From: Halostella salina
GTDB taxonomy: Archaea; Halobacteriota; Halobacteria; Halobacteriales; Natronoarchaeaceae
DNA length: 64,000 bases
Direction of reading: 5' to 3'
NCBI RefSeq assembly: GCF_003675855.1
Contig: NZ_RCIH01000003.1
Coordinates: forward strand, 186,001 to 250,000
Part shown: positions 58,158-64,000 of the stretch, in pieces
Numbering within the stretch: the first letter of the stretch is position 1
Layout: the number at the start of each line of letters is the position of its first letter
The notes under the pieces: model-generated
The model's database searches: none
Told to the model about the DNA's origin: nothing
Seen by the model: only the letters and a program-made list of their open reading frames with translations
Program-made: the position numbers and the translations under genes

Positions 58158-59699
58158 ATGACAAACGATACATACGTCGGTGCGGTCGACCAGGGAACGA
58201 CCGGCACGCGATTCATGGTGTTCGACCACAGCGGTCAGGTCGTCGCCAACGCGTACGAGAAACACGAACAGATCTACCCGGAACCCGGCTGGGTTGAGCA
58301 CAACCCGATGGAGATCTGGGAGAACACGAAGACGGTCGTAAACCGTGCGCTCGACGACGCTGGCGTCGACGCCGAGCAGCTGGAGGCGCTCGGCATCACG
58401 AACCAGCGCGAGACGACGCTGCTGTGGGACGCCGAGTCCGGCAAGCCGGTCCACAACGCGCTCGTCTGGCAGGACCGTCGGACGACCGACCGGGTCGAGG
58501 AGCTGCAGGAGCAGGGGCAGGTCGAGGAGATCCGCGAGAAGACCGGGCTGGAGGCCGACGCCTACTTCTCGGCGACGAAGGCCGAGTGGCTGCTGGAGAA
58601 CGCCGACCCGCTGAAGCTCGAGTCCGCGCAGGTACAGGACGTCCGTGACCGTGCCGAGGCGGGCGAGGTGCTGATGGGCACCATCGACACCTGGCTCATC
58701 TGGAACCTCACCGGCAACCACATCACGGACGTGACGAACGCGTCCCGGACGATGCTGTACGACATCGAGGCGATGGAGTGGGACGACGACCTGCTGGACG
58801 AGTTCGGCGTCCCACGGGAGATGCTGCCGGAAGTCCGGCCGTCCTCCGACGAGGACACGTACGGCACGACCGACCCGGACGGGTTCCTCGGCGCCGAGGT
58901 GCCGGTCGCCGGCGCGCTCGGCGACCAGCAGGCCGCGCTGTTCGGCCAGACCTGCTTCGACGAGGGCGACGCGAAGAACACCTACGGTACCGGGTCGTTC
59001 TTCCTGATGAACACCGGCAACGAGGCCGTCGGGAGCGACCACGGGCTGCTGACAACGATCGGCTTCCAGCGGTCCGGCGAGGACGTGCAGTACGCGCTGG
59101 AAGGGTCGATCTTCATCACCGGCGCGGCGATCGAGTGGCTCGAAGACGTCGACCTCATCGATTCGGCGGCACAGACCGCCGAACTCGCCCGCTCGGTCGA
59201 CTCGACCGACGGCGTCTACATGGTCCCGGCGTTCACGGGGCTGGGTGCCCCTCACTGGGACGGCCGTGCCCGGGGGACCATCGTCGGCATGACCCGGGGC
59301 ACCGAGAAGGCCCACATCGTGCGGGCGGCACTGGAGTCGATCGCCTACCAGACCCGCGACGTAGCCGAGGCGATGGAGGCCGACTCCGGCATCGACATGC
59401 AGAGCCTCAAGGTCGACGGCGGAGCCGTCAAGAACAACTTCCTCTGTCAGCTGCAGTCCGACATCATCCAGACCGACATCGCCCGGCCGCAGGTCGACGA
59501 GACCACCGCGCTCGGCTCGGCGTACGCCGCCGGGCTGGCCGTCGGCTACTGGGACACGCTCGACGAGTTGCGCGAGAACTGGCAGGTCGACCGGACGTTC
59601 GAACCCGAAAAGGGTCAGGACGAGGTTGACGAACTCTACAGCCGCTGGGACGACGCGATAGAGCGGTCGAAGGGCTGGGCGCAGGACGGTGGTGAGTGA
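58158..59699 (+). CDS. glpK: Glycerol kinase
   Basis: A 513-aa FGGY-family kinase that phosphorylates glycerol with ATP. VGAVDQGTTGTRFMVFD is the phosphate-1 loop. TNQRETTLLWD and LGDQQAALFGQTC follow the family. The C-terminal signature GGAVKNNFLCQLQSDIIQ with VDETTALGSAYAAGLAVG is present. The start at 58158 is the ATG of MTNDTYVGAVDQG; the extension to 58110 is leader. It is 2 bp before the membrane protein gene, so they form an operon. Confidence 0.95.
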   Translation: MTNDTYVGAVDQGTTGTRFMVFDHSGQVVANAYEKHEQIYPEPGWVEHNPMEIWENTKTVVNRALDDAGVDAEQLEALGITNQRETTLLWDAESGKPVHNALVWQDRRTTDRVEELQEQGQVEEIREKTGLEADAYFSATKAEWLLENADPLKLESAQVQDVRDRAEAGEVLMGTIDTWLIWNLTGNHITDVTNASRTMLYDIEAMEWDDDLLDEFGVPREMLPEVRPSSDEDTYGTTDPDGFLGAEVPVAGALGDQQAALFGQTCFDEGDAKNTYGTGSFFLMNTGNEAVGSDHGLLTTIGFQRSGEDVQYALEGSIFITGAAIEWLEDVDLIDSAAQTAELARSVDSTDGVYMVPAFTGLGAPHWDGRARGTIVGMTRGTEKAHIVRAALESIAYQTRDVAEAMEADSGIDMQSLKVDGGAVKNNFLCQLQSDIIQTDIARPQVDETTALGSAYAAGLAVGYWDTLDELRENWQVDRTFEPEKGQDEVDELYSRWDDAIERSKGWAQDGGE

Positions 59700-59701
59700 G
59701 G

Positions 59702-60772
59702 ATGGCACTCGAACTACTCGACGCCGTGATGCAGGTGCCGGTCATCGGCCTCGAAACCGAGCATTTCATCGTGCTCGTCCTCGCTGCGGCGGCCGGCGGC
59801 GCGTTCGGTGCCGCAGTCGGCGCGCTGCCGTCGTTCGTGTTCACCGGCTTCGTCGTCCTGCTCGGCGAGGGCCTCGTGGCGCTGGCCGGCGAGGGAACCG
59901 AGTTCACCGAACTCGGCGGAGCCGACCTGGCGTCCGGCGTCACCGGCACGATCGGCTTCGGGCCCGTCACGGGCCCCCACGTCGCGTTCGCGGGCGGCGT
60001 CGCGGCCACGGCCTACGCCGGCCGACGATACGGCGAGATGGAACCGCCGGACTGGGACTACCACTTCGGGAAGAACATCCTCTACGCGTTCGGCACGAAG
60101 CCGGACATCCTCGCCGTCGGCGCGGTGTTCGGCGTCCTCGGCATGTTGCTGGTGCGGATCGGGAACGGGCTGGCGATGCCGTTCGACACCATCGCCTTCA
60201 CGGTGTTTTTCACCGCGTTCCTCGCACGGCCGGCGTTCGGCTATCCGATCGTCGGTAGCGCGGGCGGGAGCGGCTACTTCGACATGACGCCGTTCGAACG
60301 GGAGGAGGAGCGCGGCGACGGCAGCGGCCGACTCGCCGTCGAACCGTGGCTCCCCCAGCAGTACAAGTGGTCCGGCGTCACGGCGATCGGTCTCGTCGGC
60401 GGCGCGCTCGGCGGCTGGACATGGATCATGACCGGCAGCATCTTCATGGCGTACGGCATCTCCGCCGCGAGCCTGCTGTTCCTCAACCTCGGGGTCGAGA
60501 AGTTCCCGGTCACCCACCACATCACCCTCGGCGGTTCGACGTTCGCCGTCGTCGCCGCGGGCGCGACCGGTAGCGAACTGGTCGTGATGCTGGCCGCTAT
60601 CGCCGGCGGTGTCGTCGGGGCGCTGCTGGGCGAGATCACCCAGCGGCTGTTCTACGCCCACTCCGGGACCCACGTCGACCCGCCCGCGATGTCTATCTTC
60701 ATCTACACGCTGGCGATCGGCGTCCTCTATCTGGCCGGTCTGTTGCCGAACTCGGGCTACCTCGGCCTGTAG
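59702..60772 (+). CDS. Polytopic membrane protein co-transcribed with glpK (possible glycerol transporter)
   Basis: A 356-aa protein with 8-10 predicted helices, no recognised family signature (not an aquaporin: no NPA motifs). Conserved-looking segments are GTIGFGPVTGPHVAFAGG, PPDWDYHFGKNILYAFG and KFPVTHHITLGGSTFAVV. A similar gene follows glpK in other haloarchaea and has been proposed, as I recall, to help glycerol uptake. The 2-bp spacing from glpK supports coupling. Transport is inference. Confidence 0.7.
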   Translation: MALELLDAVMQVPVIGLETEHFIVLVLAAAAGGAFGAAVGALPSFVFTGFVVLLGEGLVALAGEGTEFTELGGADLASGVTGTIGFGPVTGPHVAFAGGVAATAYAGRRYGEMEPPDWDYHFGKNILYAFGTKPDILAVGAVFGVLGMLLVRIGNGLAMPFDTIAFTVFFTAFLARPAFGYPIVGSAGGSGYFDMTPFEREEERGDGSGRLAVEPWLPQQYKWSGVTAIGLVGGALGGWTWIMTGSIFMAYGISAASLLFLNLGVEKFPVTHHITLGGSTFAVVAAGATGSELVVMLAAIAGGVVGALLGEITQRLFYAHSGTHVDPPAMSIFIYTLAIGVLYLAGLLPNSGYLGL

Positions 60773-60862
60773 CGCGGTCCACTTTCTTCCTCTCCGTCGA
60801 CACCGACCCGCCAGCGACGGCGTTTGCGGCCGGTTAAGTGGCTCCCGGCCCGACCCGTCGGT

Positions 60863-61537
60863 ATGGACGCGCCCCCGCTCGCGGTCGACATCGACGGCAC
60901 GCTGACCCGCCCCGAGGGCGGGCTGGACCCCCGGACGTTCGACGCGATCCGAGACTGGCCCGCGGACGTGGTCGTCGCCACCGGGAAGTCGTTCCCCTAC
61001 CCCGTCGCGCTCTGCCAGTTCGTCGGGATCGAGGAGCTGGTGATCGCCGAGAACGGCGGCGTCGTCTGCACCCGCGACGACGTGTCGGTCGTCGGCGAGC
61101 GAGAGGCCGCCCGAACCGTCGCCGAGGAGTTCGCCGCGCTCGGCCACGACTTGGGGTGGGGCGACGCCGACCTGGTCAACCGCTGGCGAGAGACGGAGGT
61201 CGCCGTCCGGCGGAGCGCGCCGCTGGAGCCGCTGGAGGAACTGGCTGCCGACCACGGGCTGACCGTCGTCGACACGGGCTACGCCTACCACGTCAAGTCG
61301 CCGGACGTGAGCAAGGGTGCCGGGCTGGCGGCACTCTGTGATGTCCTGCCCCACGACCCGGCCGACTTCGTCGCGGTCGGCGACAGCGAGAACGACGTGT
61401 CGACGTTCGAGTACGCCGGTCGGAGCTACGCCGTCGCCAACGCCGACGCCGCCGCGACCGCCGCCGCCGACGAAATCACGGAGGGGGCACACGGCGAGGG
61501 GTTCCTCGAAGCGCTCGACGCCGTCGCCGGAGACTGA
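60863..61537 (+). CDS. Phosphoglycolate phosphatase (archaeal HAD type)
   Basis: A 224-aa HAD phosphatase. Motif I is AVDIDGTLTRPEGGL, motif II is VVVATGKSFPYP, the Lys is in KSPDVSKGAGLAAL, and motif III is FVAVGDSENDVSTFEYAG, all intact. The layout matches the archaeal SPP-like phosphoglycolate phosphatases. MDAPPLAVDID at 60863 is the start, with a TTAAGTGG element about 27 bp upstream. It removes phosphate from 2-phosphoglycolate in the proposed pathway. Confidence 0.85.
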   Translation: MDAPPLAVDIDGTLTRPEGGLDPRTFDAIRDWPADVVVATGKSFPYPVALCQFVGIEELVIAENGGVVCTRDDVSVVGEREAARTVAEEFAALGHDLGWGDADLVNRWRETEVAVRRSAPLEPLEELAADHGLTVVDTGYAYHVKSPDVSKGAGLAALCDVLPHDPADFVAVGDSENDVSTFEYAGRSYAVANADAAATAAADEITEGAHGEGFLEALDAVAGD

Positions 61538-61589
61538 CCGTACAGTTAATACAGGAAACACTTTTCCCCGGCCATGACAAGGTAGCATC

Positions 61590-61850
61590 ATGAGTCGGAG
61601 CACGGTTGGATCTCTCGGCTATCTCGTGATCGGGCTTGTGATCGCCGTCATTCCGGTGTTCCTCGTCAGCGGGCCGGAACTGCGCTCGCCGGCGTCGCTC
61701 CTGCAGTACGCGGGTGGGGGGCTGCTTGTGATCCTCGGCCTCGGCACGCTGCTCGGTGTATCGTCGTTCAGCGGCCAGCGGAGCCGCGCCGTCGAAGTGG
61801 TCGGGACGGTCGTGGGTCTCGTGGGGTTGGTCGGGCAGTTCGTCCTCTAA
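61590..61850 (+). CDS. Small membrane protein, 86 aa
   Basis: Three hydrophobic segments at about 8-27, 38-57 and 68-86 and almost no loops. Starts MSRSTVGSLGYLVIG. No family recognised. It lies 52 bp after the phosphatase; an independent promoter with a TTAATACAG-like element near 61546 is possible. Confidence 0.65.
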   Translation: MSRSTVGSLGYLVIGLVIAVIPVFLVSGPELRSPASLLQYAGGGLLVILGLGTLLGVSSFSGQRSRAVEVVGTVVGLVGLVGQFVL

Positions 61851-62786
61851 CTCGACCGGGCCACGACAAACCTCGCTGGTTGCGGTTCCGACCGCACCCC
61901 GGTTCCTCGTACACTCGTCCGAACGATCCGGAAACAGGGGACTCCTGGCTCCATGTACGGGGATGGGTGGATCGATTCCTTGGCCACGTGATTGACTGTT
62001 GATGTGGCGGCCTGCATCAGCGGGGGATCGCCTTGCGGTGTCGAACCAGCACCGTGCGATTCGTCGCTCATCGCTCTCCCGTTCGGCGTGTGGGGATGGG
62101 TGGTGGAGATACGGTCCAATCCCAGCCGCCGACGATTTTTCGCGATTCGGGCGTACAATCAGGTTTAGGACCCGGATATCAGCACTTGATGCATGACTCG
62201 ACCTGCGCCACTCTGCGGACGGCGTATCACCTGTCTGTCCCCCTCTCAGACACTCTCGGCCGACTATCGTCGAATAGAGCTACACGCAATAAGTATCAGA
62301 TACAGCACTCATGGCGGGTATATAGAACCTGTAAAGTCGTACAATCGGGTTCAGTACTGCGATCTTGACTATCTCAATCCAAATATAGAGATACAAGTAT
62401 AACTAATCTTAATCCGGCTGTCAAGCCGTCTCTCCGGGGATGAGCGGGGTCTGTATTGGCCGCCGCCACCATGATTATCGGCAGAGAGGGGTACTGGGGA
62501 TCCCGAAGGGTACACACCACGGTTCACGGACCCTTTGCGGTCTGTAGCGGGAGTGTACGATCCCGGAGCGTCCTCGATAACCGCGATACGGGATCCTCAC
62601 GCTTTCAGAGCCCCGATTACAGGGTGTACTCGGTTGACTCCAGACTACCTCATCTGTCGCGGTAGCTCCTGTAGGTACACTGTACTGAACGGCACAGAAG
62701 TCACGCATGATCTCACTCGAGGCAGAAGATGGTACGCCCGACTACAGGGCAAGGACCCGCCTCCCTACAAACAGGTCGGCCGCCGA
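61851..62786. other. Gene-poor intergenic region (0.94 kb)
   Basis: No supported gene. All short ORFs are low-complexity or Arg/Ser-rich shadows. Base composition drops clearly between about 62200 and 62420. A single ORB-like TCCGGAAACAGGGG at 61928 and two GGGGATGGGTGG copies (about 61959 and 62094) were noted. It could hold an RNA gene or a decayed element; nothing definite is visible. Confidence 0.5.
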
Positions 62787-62996
62787 CTACGGTAGACTGA
62801 TCCCGTGTCGGGAGAGGTACTTGCTCGCCTCCTTGATCTCCACGGGGCTGCCGATGATCCGGTAGTAGCCGTCCTCCTCGTAGATGGTGACGACGAACTC
62901 CTCGCGCAGGCCGTCTTTCAGCCCGCCGGATCCGTCCAGGTCGTCGAAGGGAAGGACGATCTGGGTGCTGTCTCGCAACCTGGACGGATCCGGCAT
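62787..62996 (-). CDS. Small conserved haloarchaeal protein (VNG_1110C-like)
   Basis: A 69-aa acidic protein. The C-terminal half (FVVTIYEEDGYYRIIGSPVE, then ASKYLSRHGISLP) looks like a small alpha/beta module seen in many haloarchaeal genomes, recalled as the VNG_1110C family. Function unknown. It is divergent from the Drg GTPase gene with 105 bp between starts. Confidence 0.65.
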   Translation of the reverse strand: MPDPSRLRDSTQIVLPFDDLDGSGGLKDGLREEFVVTIYEEDGYYRIIGSPVEIKEASKYLSRHGISLP

Positions 62997-63101
62997 TCTC
63001 TATTCGTTGCGAACGGTGGCCGGTGTATTAACGTGTCGAAGTTTCCTCCTCCCCGCCCCGGAAGGAAGGCTTTTTCGGCGTCGGCGGCCGACTGGGGGAC
63101 G

Positions 63102-64000
63102 ATGGGGCTCGAAGAGGAGATCGAGGAACTCGAGGAGGAGATAGCGACCACTCCCTACAACAAGTCCACCGAGGCCCACATCGGTCGCCTGAAGTCCAAG
63201 CTCGCCGAGAAAAAGGAGAAGCTGGAGAACCAGAGCTCCGCCGGCGGCGGCACCGGCTACCACGTCGAGAAACACGGCGACGCGACAGTCGCACTCGTCG
63301 GGTTCCCCAGCGTCGGCAAGTCGACGCTTCTGAACGCCATGACGAACGCCGACAGCGAGGTCGGCTCCTACGAGTTCACGACGCTGGACGTCAACCCCGG
63401 GATGCTCCAGTACAACGGCGCGAACATCCAGATGCTCGACGTGCCCGGGCTGATCGAGGGCGCGGCCAGCGGCCGCGGCGGCGGGCAGGAGGTGCTCTCC
63501 GTCGTCCGCGCCGCGGACCTCGTCGTGTTCGTCCTCTCCGCCTTCGAGATCGACCAGTACGAACGCCTCCGGGAGGAGCTGTACGCGAACAAGATCCGGC
63601 TCGACCAGAAGCCCCCGCGCGTATCGATCACGAAGAAGGGGAAAGGCGGTCTGAAAATAAACGCCAGCGTCGACCTCGATCTCTCCGAGGAGGCGATCAA
63701 GGGCGTCCTCCGCGAGCACGACTACATCAACGCCGACGTGGCGATCGGCGAGAAGCTCGACCTCGACCGGCTCATCGACGGCGTGATGGACAACCGTGAG
63801 TACATTTCCTCCGTCGTCACCGTCAACAAGGCCGACCTCATCGATCCCGACTACCTCGAGACCGTCAACGAGAACCTCCGCGCCCACGACATCGACCCGG
63901 ACGACGCCGTGTTCATCAGCGCCGAGGAGGAGAAGGGGCTGGACGCGCTGGCCGAGCGCATCTGGGACGAACTCGGCCTGATGCGGATCTACATGGACAA
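63102..64000 (+). CDS. Drg/Rbg family GTP-binding protein (partial, 3' end outside window)
   Basis: About 299 codons of an Obg-HflX superfamily GTPase. An N-terminal coiled-coil-like helix (1-45) precedes the G domain: G1 VGFPSVGKSTLLNAM, G3 LDVPGLIEGA, G4 VNKAD and G5-like ISAEEEKGLDAL. The archaeal Drg insertion (KGGLKINASVDLDLSEEAIK) is present; a C-terminal TGS domain would follow outside the window. These GTPases associate with ribosomes and translation. The ATG at 63102 is the start. Confidence 0.93.
   Translation, partial: MGLEEEIEELEEEIATTPYNKSTEAHIGRLKSKLAEKKEKLENQSSAGGGTGYHVEKHGDATVALVGFPSVGKSTLLNAMTNADSEVGSYEFTTLDVNPGMLQYNGANIQMLDVPGLIEGAASGRGGGQEVLSVVRAADLVVFVLSAFEIDQYERLREELYANKIRLDQKPPRVSITKKGKGGLKINASVDLDLSEEAIKGVLREHDYINADVAIGEKLDLDRLIDGVMDNREYISSVVTVNKADLIDPDYLETVNENLRAHDIDPDDAVFISAEEEKGLDALAERIWDELGLMRIYMD

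Noticed and set aside
61927-61946. ORB-like GGAAACAGGGG as a second origin site
   Set aside because: A single degenerate match without companions, AT-rich segment or initiator gene nearby.

Overview
This window is a high-GC, gene-dense piece of a haloarchaeal (class Halobacteria) chromosome. The proteins are acidic and rich in Asp and Glu. Many genes are leaderless or nearly so, with a TATA-like element 25-30 bp before the start codon. The gene set is typical of the class: TatA, Orc1/Cdc6, AglB/AglJ/AglF/AglM N-glycosylation enzymes, GlpABC/GlpK glycerol catabolism and an archaeal Drg GTPase. From memory the order resembles the leu/ilv - agl - glp stretch of Haloferax volcanii. The genus cannot be fixed from sequence alone.

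Layout. (1) 1-3766: a RecJ/DHH-like protein cut by the window edge, then small housekeeping or unknown genes (metallo-hydrolase, OsmC, haloarchaeal conserved proteins) and TatA. (2) 3854-12622, minus strand: leuA, ilvB, ilvN, ilvC, an unknown 82-aa protein, leuC, leuD and leuB. Several junctions are chained by ATGA-type overlaps, in one case through a 22-codon mini-ORF. leuA appears to carry a one-base frameshift in a G6 run near its start. A degenerate IS605/TnpB-type right-end hairpin sits between leuD and leuB. (3) 12997-15303: an MFS transporter, a ferritin-like protein and a small conserved protein. (4) 15304-17326: a putative replication origin with one inverted and four direct ORB-like repeats around an AT-rich stretch, followed by orc1/cdc6. 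(5) 17414-18963: a two-domain VOC protein and a degenerate metallo-beta-lactamase-like protein. (6) 19007-25378, minus strand: an uncharacterised envelope cluster (DUF4330-like protein, STT3-like protein, several small membrane proteins, UppP). (7) 25523-27897: small regulators, a degenerate JAMM protein, AglJ and a Cys-containing mini-protein. (8) 28012-36174: a TrmB-like regulator and a six-gene operon (SQD1-like enzyme, two epimerases, two nucleotidyltransferases, GlmS). (9) 36193-52376: AglM, an epimerase, AglF, four alkaline-phosphatase/sulfatase-superfamily proteins, a Wzx-like flippase, two glycosyltransferases, AglB and a DUF368 polyprenyl-phosphate transporter homologue. (10) 52410-60772: a Cdc6-like AAA protein, glpCBA, divergent glpK and a membrane protein. 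(11) 60863-64000: phosphoglycolate phosphatase, a small membrane protein, a gene-poor 0.9-kb stretch, a small conserved protein and the start of a Drg GTPase.

How the genes work together. The centre of the window is a protein N-glycosylation island. GlmS and GlmU-type enzymes, AglF, AglM, the SQD1-like enzyme and the epimerases make nucleotide sugars. AglJ, AglG-like and GT4 enzymes build the glycan on dolichyl phosphate. The flippase moves it across the membrane and AglB transfers it to protein. DUF368 and UppP homologues plausibly recycle the lipid carrier. Two nearly identical 21-bp palindromes, each just before a start codon on either side of the trmB-like gene, suggest that the sulfosugar operon and a 44-aa Cys-containing protein share one regulator. 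The glp cluster has its own pair of inverted half-sites in the glpA-glpK divergent promoter.
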